NCBI RefSeq assembly: GCF_963259705.1
Contig: NC_081853.1
Span: forward strand, 1,674,001 to 1,738,000
DNA from: Myotis daubentonii
Taxonomy: Eukaryota > Chordata > Mammalia > Chiroptera > Vespertilionidae
Direction: 5' to 3'
DNA length: 64,000 nucleotides
Every line of letters begins with the position of its first letter. The first letter of the stretch is position 1. The notes below the pieces were generated by a model that did no database searches, was not told the DNA's origin, and saw nothing but the letters and a program-made list of their open reading frames with translations. Position numbers and translations under genes: made by a program. Positions 11,731-23,095 of this stretch are shown piece after piece.

Positions 11731-11736
11731 AATAAA
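11731..11736 (+). terminator. RYBP: Candidate distal polyadenylation signal of RYBP
   Basis: Canonical AATAAA, followed after about 25 bases by a GT-rich stretch (TTAGTTTTGTGTGGG at 11760-11774) resembling the downstream element that positions cleavage. The base composition switches from AT-rich to GC-rich just beyond, supporting this as the gene's end. Confidence 0.7.
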
Positions 11737-11755
11737 ATAGTAAAATTTACATTGA

Positions 11756-14700
11756 AATCTTAGTTTTGTGTGGGAAATGGTTCCTTTTCGAACTTAGTTT
11801 GTTAACTGGCGGAGTATGCCCACTGGGAGCAGGAGGCACAGGGCGTGTGGGGAGCAGGCGTGGCTCGGGGCGTGGTGCGTGGCTGCAGGAAGTGCTTGGG
11901 CAAAGGATGGCCAAGTTCTGGAAGGAAGCGAGCGATGTCACGCGCATCCTTTGGGACGGGCACAGTGAGCTGAAGGAGGCAGTGATGCTGAAAGCCTCCG
12001 CGATGTCTCCAGAGCGCCAGGGCCATCCCCGGGACTGCTGGTCCCGTCAGCACTTGCACCAGCACTGAAGGGAAGGGACTAGAAATGGCTCAGGACCCTC
12101 ATTTGAAAATAGGTCGGTCCTGGTAACAGCAAGCTTGGCCCGTTCCCTTGTCCTTGTCCTAATTTCCCGGAGTCAAACCCAAGTCCAGCCCCTCCAGAAT
12201 CTGGCAGGTTGAAGGGTGGGGCTCATGGTGTCTGGTGTCTCCCAGGGGCATTGTGGGTACAGGTAAAGTGACAGGCTTTCTGTGCTACCTGAGGGTCAGT
12301 CCTTGCTGGGCACTGGCTTCACCATTTGGGAGGATGAGAGCTGTCCCCACACTAGACAGCGTGCAGCAGGGGTGGGTCCCAACAGCAAAAGTGCAAGGGG
12401 ATCCTTTAGGGGAGGGAGGATGGGGAGGGAGGCGAGGCTCACCCCAGCGTGTGGCTATGTTCAGATGCTTGCTGGAATGCCCTGGCGGGAGTGGGGCTCC
12501 ATTGTGCTAAGAAGCTCTTGCTGAGTTAATCTTGGTCAAGGGTAGGAAGATGTTTTAAGCTGGAGAGTGCCCAAGCTATGCTCTGCTCTCAGCATCTTCC
12601 TGGGCAGCCAAGAGGAGATGAGAGCAGATGGGGGCCCTTGGTCCCTGACTCCAGCAGTTCTGAGGGGCTATTCGGAAACCTCGAGGCCACAGCAAGGAAT
12701 GGGTTAGAGGCCGTCCTGTGTTGGGATTAAAAACGAGCGTCTGCTCAAACTCCTGTTTGCTGAGCATCTAATGGAGCCAGTCCAGTCCGGCCGCCCGACA
12801 TGGCTTTTGTCAGGAAGGGCTGTTAAGCTCAATAAAGTGGGCCCTGAAGGCTCTGATTTTTATTAGAAAGTTCGTAGGGCACATCTGGAAAGATGGGGTG
12901 AGGCTCAGAGCCTGGACTGAAAGGAGACATTCGGATGTGTGGGGTCAAGCCGCCTGTGTGGGCAGGAGCCCCGGCTGGGCGGGCTCGCTGTGAGGCAGGC
13001 AGGGTGCAGGGGGACACTGGGCGGGCCTCTCCCAGGGCAGGTGCAGGTGCTCTTGATGCCACCCCGGCTGCCCCCTCAGCTGTGCCAGGCATCACTAATC
13101 AGCACTCCTGGTCAGCGATTCACTGTGCATCTCCACCTGCTCGGTGCCACGGCCCCACGTTCCTGTGAGTTATAATTGGTGTCGTTCCCGCCTGGACACA
13201 CCCACCCAAAGCCCCTGGGACCTGCATAGCGTGCTGACTCAGCTCTCCGCTTGGGGGGCGCTCCCTGGAGGAAGCGGGCGCGCGGCTTGGAGGGTCAGGA
13301 AGAAGGGAACTCGCTATCCAACACCCAACTCTTGCAAAGGCTCGGCCCCTCTTCAAAAGTGGACCAGACCAAGTGGCCGGCGCAGCTCTAAATACCAGAC
13401 CCACGGCCTGCCAGCCATGCAGGCCCGATGGGACCTGCCCCAGCTGCCGCTGGGAAAGGCGGCCGCGGGCTCGGCACAGGTCACCATGCCGAGGGCTCGG
13501 GGAAACAGCACGTTCTCCGGTGGCGTCAGCCACCTCACCTGCCCGGGGGCCAGACCAGCCTCCGGCTCGCTGTCTCGTGCCCTTCCCCTCTCCAGGGCCC
13601 TGGGCAGTGCCCGTGCTTGCTTGTAACATGCTGTGTTTTTAACGGGAAGCAATGATTTTTTCTTAACAGTTTTTCTAATGCTTCACTGATGTCAGCACCT
13701 GGCATGAATGAAAGGGCTTCTTTTTGTTTTGTGATTGTTTCATCTTGTTTTCAAATGTCAAATGTATTTGTTTTCTTGGCCCAGAGGGAGGGGCAGTTGG
13801 TCACATGGAAATAAAGCCCCTGGTACTGTTGACAGCTGCCCCGTGTGTCTGTGTCTGTGAGTGTTTACAATGAGCATGGCTTTTCTTCATTAAAAGTGCG
13901 TGTTTTACGCTGCTTACTGCCCTGGTGTTAGTAAGAGAGAGCCAGTGTGGAGCCCGTGAGAGAGGAGCGGTCTGCAGAGTGCTGGCACCCCGCACAGTGG
14001 GCGTGTAGTGAGCGTCAGTGCTGGGTTACATGTATGCACTTGACACACACACAGGAGCGGCGTATTAAGAATGGGAGTTTCAAACTTTATTTTTCCATTA
14101 CAGTTGCCATACGATGTTCTGTTAGTTTCAGGTGTACAGCAGCGGTGCAGATACACCTTACAGCGCACACAGTGGGGTTTGTTAATTCAGGCACGAATGG
14201 CGCAAGCTCCTAGCACAGAGGCGTCTGGGCTGCAGGCGCACTGGACCAGCCACCGTGCCCTCAGGGTGGCCCTGGGTGAGCGCTGTGGTCAGCGGAGCTT
14301 CCACCAGCAGCCTCCCAAGGAGGGGCTCCATGCGGGGCCAGGCGGATGTGCATGCGCTCTGCCTCCGTCGAGGGGCCTGGTCCCCACGTGGGAAGTGGCC
14401 GTGGCGGGGATGGCAGCGCCTGCCAGGTGGGGGGAGAGTTGGTGCCGGCCAGGCACCCCGAGCGGCTGGGCCCTCTGACGAGTGGCACTTGCAGAGTCAC
14501 GCTGACAGGAGGACAGGCAGCAAGCAACCAGGTAACCATCACCCGTCCACCCTGGGGCGGACCAGGGGCCGGCTACCCCGGGAGGTGGCCGAAGGCGAGG
14601 ACCACTTTGGTAGGCACCCAGCCAGGCTCCCTGCTTTTCTGTAGAAGCTGACAAATCCAAGTGGGAATTTTTGCCCAAACACGGGCCTGGAGACACGTGA

Positions 14701-15081
14701 TGGGGGTGGGCCCTGCGGCAGCTCCGCCCATCTTGACACCACCACTCTGCCCGTTCTGCCATTCTGCGTGGCGGAGAGGAAAGGTGTCCCAGCTCAGGGG
14801 CACCCTTCCTCCACCTTCCTGTGCTATTGGGCCCTCCAGGGGTGGGATGGGGCCTCCCACACTGCTGAGGGCAGACCTTCCCGACTTGGTCACTGATTCC
14901 ACTGCTAATTTCTTCCAGACACACCTGCACAGACACACCCAGAAATAATTTTAACCAGCTGTCTGAGTGTCCCTTGGCCCAGGCAAGTTGACATGTAGAA
15001 TTGACCACCACACACTATTATTGGGGGTTTTTCTGTTATATGCAGATGATAAAAAAATCCTAGTAAAACTGGTGCTTCAGC
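11756..15081. other. Intergenic DNA without recognised genes
   Basis: GC-rich single-copy-looking sequence after RYBP. No open frame shows family resemblance. A short piece at 14080-14165 (TTTCAGGTGTACAGC) resembles antisense L1 3'-end sequence, and 14930-15020 resembles an ancient LTR or L1 remnant; neither could be assigned. An isolated AATAAA at 13809-13814 has no gene attached. Confidence 0.6.
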
Positions 15082-15097
15082 AAAATGTGCTACATTT

Positions 15098-15300
15098 TTT
15101 TTTTAATGTATTTTATTGATTTTTTTTTTACAGAGAGGAAGGGAGAGGGATAGAGTCAGAAACATTGATCAGCTGCCTCCTGCACACCTCCTACTGGGGA
15201 TGTGCGCGCAACCAAGGTACATGCCCTTGACCGGAATTGAACCTGGGACCCTTGAGTCCGCAGGCCAATGCTCTATCCACTGAGCCAAACTGGTTAGGGC
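15098..15300 (-). mobile_element. Ves SINE
   Basis: Minus-strand copy: T-rich tail first, then the body and a tRNA-like head ending TGAGCCAAACTGGTTAGGGC. It is bounded by a perfect 16-bp duplication AAAATGTGCTACATTT at 15082-15097 and 15301-15316. Little divergence from the copies at 2936 and 57941 suggests a young insertion. Confidence 0.95.
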
Positions 15301-15316
15301 AAAATGTGCTACATTT

Positions 15317-16425
15317 CTCTCATACAGGGTCCTGTGCCCGGGTTTGAGTGGCAGGGCCCATGGGCAATGCCAGGTCTGAAGCCGGTAGATTTAGGGTAAG
15401 ATCCAATTCTCACTTGCCAGCTGGATGGCCTTGAGTTTTCCGATACAATGGATGCCTCCCAGCACGCTGCTGTGTTCAGTTCAGCTCACGGCCACGATGG
15501 TCTGCTTTGTGCTGACACCGGTGACCTGCAGAAGGGAGGCATCCCCGAGGGGAGGGCTCTGGCGCGCCGCGTCCGACCTCCGCCCTCCGCCCTCCGCTCT
15601 CCAACTTAGCTCTGCTGCTGGGGATTTTTGAAGAAAGACTCAAGTTAGACCTTAAATCAGAGGTGATTCAGAGGTGCGGTGAAGTCCTTGAAATTATTTA
15701 CTAAAAATGTGTGTCTTTTATTGCAATTATGCATTTCTACAGAGGGCAGTGTTTTGAGGTTTTATTGGATTCTAGAATGGTTCCATGATCCCAAATTGAA
15801 GTGCCACTGCAGGCTAAGAAGGATTCAGATGATTTTGGTATGACTCTCTTTTCTCTTCTTCTGAATGATGTCCTCCATGAAAAGAAAGAATCCAAATTAT
15901 TCAGAGAATGTGATGGCCGTATGAGTTAATGGGGCCCTGTTGAGGCAGCTTCAAACTGAAGAAATCCTCACTGTAGTCAGCTCAAGCTATATTTTGCTAC
16001 TATAACAAATGCCCTTAAAGCTCCAAAGCTGACAACACTGAAAGCTTTCACCCACACTGAAATCTCTCACGGCTCCGTTTCGTGTCGCCTTTGCTCTGGA
16101 CACCGGCCAATGGAGCAGCCTCTCTCTGGAATGTCAGAGTCAGTGTTCAGGCAGAAGGGACAGCGGCCCATGCGTCAAGCCTCTGAGAGGTCACGCGTGT
16201 GTCTGCTCACGTGATGAGCTCGTCGCATGGCCGTGCAGGACTGGGCGGGAGCTGGCCCACAGGGAGGGCAGCAGATACTTGGGGCATTAATCAGTCTGCC
16301 ACATCATTTTATTGGAACATAGGAATGCAAACAGAAATTGACGAGAACTAGAATGAACTAAATCTGACCTAGTTCCCTCCATTCCACTCCCCTAAGCATA
16401 TTCCAAGGAAACTGATCAGAAACAC
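15317..16425. other. Intergenic, no gene
   Basis: No coding signal seen. The part from about 15980 to 16310 begins TTTTGCTACTATAACAAATG and has the look of an old antisense LTR remnant, but I could not name the family. Confidence 0.5.
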
Positions 16426-16440
16426 CTGTATTTCCATTCT

Positions 16441-16688
16441 TTTTTTTAAATCCTCACCCAAGGATATTTTTTCCATTGAGTTTTAGAGAGAGTGAAAGAG
16501 AGAGGGACAGAGAGAAACATCGATGTGAGAGAAACACCTTGATTGGTAGCCTCCTGCACGACCCCTGACCAGGGCCCAGATCAGGGAGGAGTCTGCAATC
16601 GAGGTATGTGCCCTTGACCATTATTGAATCCGGGACCCTTTGGTCCACAGGCCAACGCTCTATGCACTGCCCCACACTAGCCAAGGCC
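16441..16688 (-). mobile_element. Ves SINE
   Basis: An older-looking minus-strand Ves with the TCCTCACCCAAGGATATTTT tail-side signature, a GA-rich stretch and a tRNA-like head. The target duplication CTGTATTTCCATTCT (16426-16440) recurs as CTGTTTCTCCATTCT (16689-16703), with two differences. Confidence 0.9.
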
Positions 16689-16703
16689 CTGTTTCTCCAT
16701 TCT

Positions 16704-17214
16704 GGCTGCGTTGTTAGAGTCGGAAGAAGAGGGAAGCCAGCGGTTGCAGGTGGCACTGGGAAGAGCCACACTGGGGATCAGCTCCACGGCCGCAGCCACC
16801 TCTCTGCTTCCAGTCAGACTTCTCTAACGTGAAGACCGAGCGTTGCTAGAGTGGGGAGGCTTGTGGCTGAGCTTCGGGCCGGGAAGAGATGTACTTTTAC
16901 TCAGGTTCACATCCTTGCTTCTGCTCTGGCAGGCCTTCATGTGACTCTGGTCCCTCTTTGCAGTTCTTGGCGGTGACTCTGTGCTGGCCCGAAGGACTCC
17001 TGGTGGCTAACAACGTCCACGGTGAGCCCGGCTCTCCATGCCCACCTGGCGGTAAAGCAGGAGGCCTGACCTGGCCATGCTCCAGGCATTCCCTCTGCAA
17101 GTGCCCAAGCCTAAAGACTCCCCTCGGTCAACAAGGAAGGTTAAATGTTAGGACTGAATTATTTCCCAGAATTCATAGGTGGAAGCCCTAACTCTATTCC
17201 ATTTATTGTGTGAT
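16704..17214. other. Intergenic, no gene
   Basis: No gene seen. A small fragment at about 17140-17195 (GGACTGAATTATTTCCCAGA) resembles the start of a MaLR-type LTR. Confidence 0.45.
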
Positions 17215-17459
17215 TTCATCGCTGTGTAATGTCCAGAACTGGCAAATCTATAGAGACCGAAAGCAGATTAGTGGTGGCGTAGGACTGGGGAGAGGGTTGG
17301 AGAAAAATGGGGAACAACTGCTCCAGTGTGTGTTGTGGGGTGAAGAAATGTTCTGAAGCTTATTTCGGCGATGCTTACACAGCTCTATAAATATACTAAA
17401 AGATCATTGAATTGTACACTTCAAATGGTTGAATTGTATGGTATGAACTATATATAATA
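17215..17459 (+). repeat. Ancient L1-type 3'-end remnant (tentative)
   Basis: The order 'AGAGACCGAAAGCAGATTAG', AGAAATGTTCTGAAGC, TGAATTGTACACTTCAAA and GGTTGAATTGTATGGTATG is that of a common ancient mammalian repeat that I associate with old L1 3' regions. The right side is cut by a Helitron at 17460. Confidence 0.4.
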
Positions 17460-17879
17460 CTAGAGGCCTGGTGCACGAAAATTCATGCACTGGAGGGGGG
17501 GGTCCCTCGGCCCGGACTGCCCCCTCTCACAGTCCGGGAGCCCTCAGGGGCGGGAGGTGACCCAGCGATCAGGGGAAGGCGACGCCCCGTCACACCTCTG
17601 CTGCTGCCACTGCCGGCAGCACAAGCCTCGGCTGGCCCTGGTTACCTGAGCCCCGGGCGGCCCTGGGTACCTGAGCCCCGGGTGGCCCTGGATACCTGAG
17701 CCCCGGGCGGCCTCGGGCGGCCCTGGGTACCTGAGCCTCGGGCAGCCCTGGGCGTCTGGGGGGCTGAGGGGACTGGGGGACTCGAGGCAAGCACCCCGGT
17801 GGGGCTGAGGGGACTGGGCGCCGCCATCTTTGCGATGGTGTGAGGGTCAATTAGCATATTCCCTCTTTATTAGATAGGA
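17460..17879 (-). mobile_element. Non-autonomous Helitron with internal GC-rich repeats
   Basis: CTAG at 17460-17463 and TTAGATAGGA at the right end (5' TC on the minus strand) delimit it. The 3' side has the GTGCACGAAAATTCATGCAC palindrome. The interior (about 17635-17760) contains four or five copies of a unit of about 25 bp built on CCCCGGGCGGCCCTGGGTAC, making part of the element a small minisatellite. Confidence 0.85.
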
Positions 17880-18480
17880 TATAAGTAAATCTGTGTGAAG
17901 AAAACATGGGCATCTGGCATCTGCAGGTCTAAGCAGCCTTTGGCAGCTGAGGAGGTGGCTGGCTGTGTTGCAAATCAGCATCACACACTGCAGATATGGA
18001 GGTCGTCGGTCCCGGACGGTGGGTCAGGCAGACCTGAGGGGCTCTTGGATGAATCGCAGCGTCTCAGTTTCAGAGTTTGTGGAACAAGATCAATAGAAAG
18101 GACTTGACTCCAGGAGACGCAGCGAGCTTCCACCAGGAAGAATGCCTGCGGGATGGCGAGGCAGGTGCCTTTGGCTGCAGTAGATGGGAAGGGAGTGAAC
18201 TGGCTGTGTCACTGGGAAATCAGCTCCGGCAGCCGGGCCAGGGGCTTCCCAACGACACCTCCTCCTTCCCTGTTCACTCGACAGAGGGGTTGAGAGGAAG
18301 GACTCTGGTGCCTGGATTTCACACCTGGCTCATCATGGGACCTTTTGCAAGTTAGATAATCTTTCTGTGCCTCAGCTTCTGAGCCGTGTGACATGGTGAT
18401 GGCGGTAAGAGGAGAATCATGCGGATTCGCTGAGGTAATATATGCAATGTGCTTAGAATAATGCTGGGAACAGTAACACT
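17880..18480 (+). repeat. Intergenic DNA ending in a MIR SINE
   Basis: Nothing is recognised from 17880 to about 18320. From about 18320 to 18480 the sequence follows a MIR core in order: CACACCTGGCTC, TTTTGCAAGTTAGATAATC, TCTGTGCCTCAGCTTCTG and AATGTGCTTAGAATAATGC. Confidence 0.55.
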
Positions 18481-18486
18481 ATAATA

Positions 18487-19297
18487 TTTAACTGTTTTCT
18501 CCTCTTCCTCATCCTCCTNNNNNNNNNNNNNNNNNNNNNNNNNNNNNNNNNNNNNNNNNNNNNNNNNNNNNNNNNNNNNNNNNNNNNNNNNNNNNNNNNN
18601 NNNNNNNNNNNNNNNNNNNNNNNNNNNNNNNNNNNNNNNNNNNNNNNNNNNNNNNNNNNNNNNNNNNNNNNNNNNNNNNNNNNNNNNNNNNNNNNNNNNN
18701 NNNNNNNNNNNNNNNNNNCCTCCTCCTGTCCTCCTCCTCCTCCTGTCCTCCTCCTCCTCCTCCTGTCCTCCTCCTCCTCCTGTCCTCCTCCTCCTCCTCC
18801 TGTCCTCCTCCTCCTCCTCCTCCTCCTGTCCTCCTCCTCCTCCTTCTCCTCCTGTCCTCCTCCTCCTGTCCTCCTCCTCCTGTCCTCCTCCTCCTCCTCC
18901 TGTCCTCCTCTTCCTCCTTCTCCTCCTGTCCTCCTCCTCCTGTCCTCCTCCTCCTGTCCTCCTCCTCCTCCTCCTGTCCTCCTCCTCCTCCTCCTCCTGT
19001 CCTCCTCCTCCTCCTCCTGTCCTCCTCCTCCTTCTCCTCCTCCTCCTCCTCCTCCTCCTCCTCCTGTCCTCCTCCTCCTCCTCGTCCTCCTGTCCTCCTC
19101 CTCCTGTCTTCCTCCTTCTCCTCCTGTCCTCCTCCTTCTCCTCCTGTCCTCCTCCTCCTCCTGTCCTCCTCCTCCTCCTCCTCCTCCTGTCCTCCTCCTC
19201 CTCCTGTCCTCCTCCTCCTCCTGTCCTCCTCCTCCTCCTCCTCCTGTTCTCCTCCTCCTCCTGTCCTCCTCCTCCTCCTCCTCCTCCTGTCCTCCTG
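18487..19297. repeat. CCT-rich tandem array with assembly gap
   Basis: Runs of CCT are interrupted at irregular spacing by CCTGTCCT, giving units such as TCCTCCTCCTGTCC. Bases 18519-18718 are exactly 200 N, so the true array length is unknown. The minus strand stays open as a Gly/Arg/Glu low-complexity frame, which is a consequence of the repeat and not a gene. Confidence 0.95.
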
Positions 19298-19309
19298 GGC
19301 GGCTTAGGA

Positions 19310-19850
19310 GAATTCATGGTGTCACAGCTCTGGCACCAGAAGTCCAAGGTTAAGGTGGGGGTGGTTTCTTCTGCGGTTGAGGGAGCAGCTCACAGCCTGG
19401 CTCTCCTGGCTCATAGGAGGTCGTTTTCCCTGTGTCTCTTTAAAAAAATCCTCACCAAGGATATGCTGTTTCGCTGATTTTTGAGACCGAGGGAGGGAGA
19501 GAGAGAAATATCAACAGAGAGAGAAGCAGCAATCAATTGTCTTCCCTACTCATCTCGACCAACCGGGGATGGAGCCTGCAGCCTCAGTTGTGCCCTGACC
19601 GGGACTCCAACCCACAACCTTCGTGGTGCCCAGCCAGGCTCCGCCAGACGGAGCCACCGCCAGGCCCCGTGTCTCTGCCCGTCAGCTTCCCCGGGCCCAC
19701 GTCTCCCCTTCCCGGAAGAACAAGGCATCTTGGCTGGGGCCACCCTAGTGCCTGTCTTCATCCGTCTTCTGCAAAGATGCCCCTAGGAAGGTTACATTCT
19801 GGGTGCTGAGCGTTAAGGCCCCGACATACACATTTTGAGGGAACACTTCA
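19310..19850 (-). repeat. MaLR-like LTR remnant split by a Ves SINE
   Basis: Antisense features in order: CCAGAAGTCCAAGGTTAAGG on the left, then after the SINE TTGGCTGGGGCCACCCTAGT, GGAAGGTTACATTCTGG and TTTTGAGGGAACACTTCAGC. This matches the general layout of mammalian MaLR/MLT-type LTRs, though the subfamily is not assigned. No internal retroviral coding sequence is present. Confidence 0.5.
19440..19664 (-). mobile_element. Ves SINE inside the LTR remnant
   Basis: It has the TCCTCACCAAGGATATGC signature, a GAGA-rich stretch and a degraded tRNA-like head (GGACTCCAACCCACAACC). The duplication CCCTGTGTCTCT (19428-19439) / CCCCGTGTCTCT (19665-19676) brackets it. Confidence 0.85.
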
Positions 19851-20942
19851 GCCTGCAGCCTGCTGTCCTTCCACTCCTGGGGCCAGCCCTGGCGCCTCCC
19901 ACTTGCACATCCCCGGCCTCCCTGCTCTTGGACTGTGGCTCTGCCCTCATTTAAGTGCATTTCTCACTCACGTGTTCAATCGATCCAACATAAGAGTGCC
20001 TACGTCGCAAGATTGCTGAGAAAATGAGACAAGGAATGTTCACGTTAGCTTAACGTCTGCCACATAGTAAGTGTTCAACCACGTTTATTCATCTCCCCAC
20101 TTCCGATGTTTGAGTGTCGGGAGCCAGGCGGGCTGAGCCGGCAGAGCCGGGCCCGCGTGTTGGCCACGACGGAGGTGAACCACCCGTGGGCAGGGCTGGG
20201 CCGGAGCTGCTGAGCGGGGCGGAGAGAAAGAGGCAGAAGCACGAGACAGGCCTGTGGTCCAGGGCAGGCGCTGGGTTCCCTCTGGTGCAGCGGGGGGCAC
20301 AGGAGCAGATGGCACCGAGGGGTCAGGTTGGAGGGGGGGGGGGGGGCCCTGGGAAGCTGCAGATGTTGAATTTGAGGCAGAGGAGTCCAGACTCGCTCAG
20401 CACGAAGACGGTCAACCATCTGTCCGTTCATTGCATGGGTGTGCCTGAGCCCTTGTGCACGCACGCACCTGCAGGCACCCAGGAGCGCAGGCCGAGGCAG
20501 AGCGCCTGTGCGAGGGGCACTCTGTGGGGAGATGGACCACATGGGCCCGCAGATGAGTGTCCGACGACAAGGAGACGAGGCCAGATGAGCGAAGGGAGTG
20601 GCTGCGGTGGCTCGGGAGCGGACAGGAGGCTCCCTGAAGGTGGCATTGGAGCAGAAGCCGCACGGTGAGCATGAGCTGGAGCAGAGCGTGCGAAGGCCCC
20701 GAGGAAGGAGAGCGAGGCTCAGAAGGCCGGCCTCGCAGACGAAGGGTGTCCCTGGCGGGGCCGGGAGAAGCCACTCGCGAAGGCCTGACGCAGGAGGCGA
20801 CTCTGAAACCAGCGGGAACGCGGGGGCCTCTGTCCGCACAGTCCCCTTTGGCTTAACTTGGTTTCAATTAAGTCTTGCCACCCAGTGTCTTGAGGAACAC
20901 GTTCGGGAAAAAACTTGTCTTGGCTCTTGTTAACCGTGTAAC
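19851..20942. other. GC-rich intergenic DNA, no gene
   Basis: A MIR-like piece lies at about 20030-20090 (TCTGCCACATAGTAAGTGTT). The rest is GC- and CpG-rich with several overlapping open frames on both strands, none resembling a known protein. A short G-run is at 20333-20346. Confidence 0.5.
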
Positions 20943-21185
20943 AGGGCCTGGCTGCACACACATGTGTCAAAGGGCCTGGCTACACACATGCGTGCACCAC
21001 AGTGTAACAGTGCCTGGCTGCACACATGTGTCACAGGGCCTGGCTGCACATACATGTGTCAAAGGGCCTGGCTGCACACATGCGTGCACCATAGTGTAAC
21101 AGTGCCTGGCTGCACACATGTGTCACAGGGCCTGGCTGCACACATGCGTGCACCACAGTGTAACAGTGCCTGGCTGCACACACGA
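20943..21185. repeat. 28-bp minisatellite, first block
   Basis: Imperfect units of the form GGGCCTGGCTGCACACATGT followed by GTCACA (about 28 bp), alternating with a variant ending GCGTGCACCACAGTGTAACA. About eight copies. Confidence 0.95.
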
Positions 21186-21837
21186 GGCACAGGAAGTTGG
21201 GGCTGTGTAGGCCCAGGGCTGAGCGCAGCCAGCAGCCCACCTGCTCCCTGGGGAGAAGGGCGCCAGGGCCCGGCCGCTCTGCACAGCCGCAGGGGAGGTG
21301 TGCGTGCACCTTCACTGAAGGGTCACTGTTTGGAAACCCCGGAGACAGTGCGTGCCACTCTTTTACAGACGGGGAAACTGAGTCTGGGGAGGTGCATAGA
21401 GCCGCACAGTGGGGAAGAGGCTGCACCCAGGGCGGGCGGTGGGTGTGCCGCCCTCACTCCAAGGCCGTGCAGGGAAGTCTGCCTCCCTGGAGGCCTGGGC
21501 TGCCGCCCTTCCCAGGACTCATGGGCTGGGGCCGAGGGCACGGGACAGGCCCAAGGACCTGTGGAGCTTCTCTCTGGGGCTCCACACAAGGCTAAGGTGA
21601 CTTCCCCGACCCAGCATCTCCTGGGGCTGGCAGTACCCAGGACCAGGAGGCAGAACCTAAAATAGGGACTTGGGGCACAAGCTTGGTCGTCAGATCTGAG
21701 TTCAGGTCCTGAATCTGCCTCTCGTGCCCTGAGGCGGGATGTGGGCACATCCCTGGGAATCTCCGAGCCTCATTTCCTCCTCTCAGGAAGGACGAGTGCA
21801 GCCCACAGGGTCCTGGAGAACCAAGTGCGACTCTGCA
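21186..21837. other. Spacer between the two 28-bp blocks
   Basis: GC-rich sequence unrelated to the repeat. A stretch at about 21670-21740 (GATCTGAGTTCAGGTCCTGA) looks like a MIR remnant. No gene seen. Confidence 0.45.
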
Positions 21838-22232
21838 CACATGTGTGCGCCACAGGGCCTGGCTGCACACATGCGTGCACCATGGGGCCTGGCTGCGCAC
21901 ACATGTGTCACAGGGCCTGGCTGCACACACACGTGTCACAGGGCCTGGCTGCGCACACACGTGTCACAGGGCCTGGCTGCGCACACACATGTCACAGGGC
22001 CTGGCTGCACACACACGTGTCACAGGGCCTGGCTGCACACATGCGTGTACCACAGGGCCTGGCTGCACACACACGTGTCACAGGGCCTGACTGCGCGCAC
22101 ACGTGTCACAGGGCCTGGCTGTGCGCACACGTGTCACAGGGCCTGACTGCGCACACACGTGTCACAGGGCCTGGCTGCCCACACGTGTCACAGGGCCTGA
22201 CTGCACACATGCATGCACCACAGGGCCTGGCA
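21838..22232. repeat. 28-bp minisatellite, second block
   Basis: About fourteen copies of the same unit as at 20943, here mostly the GGGCCTGGCTGCACACACAC-GTGTCACA form, with ACAC/GCAC and CTGG/CTGA variants. The last copies carry ATGCATGCACCACA. Confidence 0.95.
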
Positions 22233-23007
22233 CCGGGGCCCGATTCAGTTGTTGCTCTGCTGCTCCCGCAGACGAGGGTTATCGCTGCATCCAAGGCCCT
22301 CGCCGGCGTCAGCCTGGAGCCTGGACTGGGGCCTGGTCTGTCACTGCCATGAAATCTCAACCCGCAGTGGATTTCCGAGGGAAATGAAGCGGGGCGCTTG
22401 GTGCTTCCCACGGACGGAATCGCGCCCTTTCTTCCAGTGCTGGCTCTGGGGTTAAAGCTGTAGCGATGCTGGCACTGTTCGCCCGTCCCTGTTTATTTTA
22501 CTTGTGTGATGAACAATCAAAACACATGAACTGGCTGTGTGGTTTCTAGGAGCTAAATAGAAAACAGAGAAGGAAAGCTGCCTCCGGTTCGGTTCCCCTT
22601 CTCCCGGGCCGGCCCGGGCGTCTCCCCGAGGGACATGCTTGCTGCCGCCTCCGGTTCCCAAGGCCCGGGACAGCGGGCCTTAAGGGCGCGGGAACGTACC
22701 ACTGACGCGCACTGAGCCAGCCAGCGCCCGCACGGCCACTGCTTGTGTGTATTCTCGGAACTCGTCCCCAGCTAAGGACGTTATGACTCCCTTTTGCAGA
22801 CGCTGTGGGTGAGGAGACCAGTCACAGTGGGAGGCCCGAGAGGCCGGTGGAGGCAGGGACTGCAGGCTCCGGAGACGGTGCCGACGCTCCGGCTGCGAAG
22901 ACTGGGGGCGGAAGGTCGGCGGCCAGGCCTTCCTGCTCACCACAGCGTTTCCCAGGCACGGATGGCGCAGCCCGAGCGCTGGCTCCTGGGAGCACTGGTG
23001 ACTTCAC
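22233..23007. other. Intergenic, no gene
   Basis: GC-rich. A MIR-like remnant may lie at 22740-22830 (TTTTGCAGACGCTGTGGGTG). Nothing else recognised. Confidence 0.4.
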
Positions 23008-23095
23008 AACAGTGCCCTCCTGGCGTGGCCCTCCTGGCGTGGCCCCCCTGGCGTGGCCCTCCTGGCGTGGCCCTCCTGGCGTGGCCCTCCGGCAG
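23008..23095. repeat. 14-bp minisatellite
   Basis: Six copies of GTGGCCCTCCTGGC with single-base variants, ending in an expanded GTGGCCCTCCGGCAGGC unit. Confidence 0.9.

Larger units (their letters stand above)
8224..11755 (+). other. RYBP: RYBP 3' untranslated region
   Basis: About 3.5 kb of AT-rich sequence follows the stop codon and leads to two AATAAA signals near 11.6-11.7 kb. It is almost free of transposons, in contrast to the intron before it and the DNA after it, which fits a conserved 3' UTR. It holds several T-rich and ATTTA-like stretches (for example 8480-8720 and 10020-10290) that could affect mRNA stability. The length agrees with the long 3' UTR known for mammalian RYBP. The end point is inferred from the second signal. 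Confidence 0.8.

Noticed and set aside
18352..19347. 331-codon Gly/Arg/Glu-rich frame
   Set aside because: CCT-rich simple repeat read on the minus strand, interrupted by 200 N.
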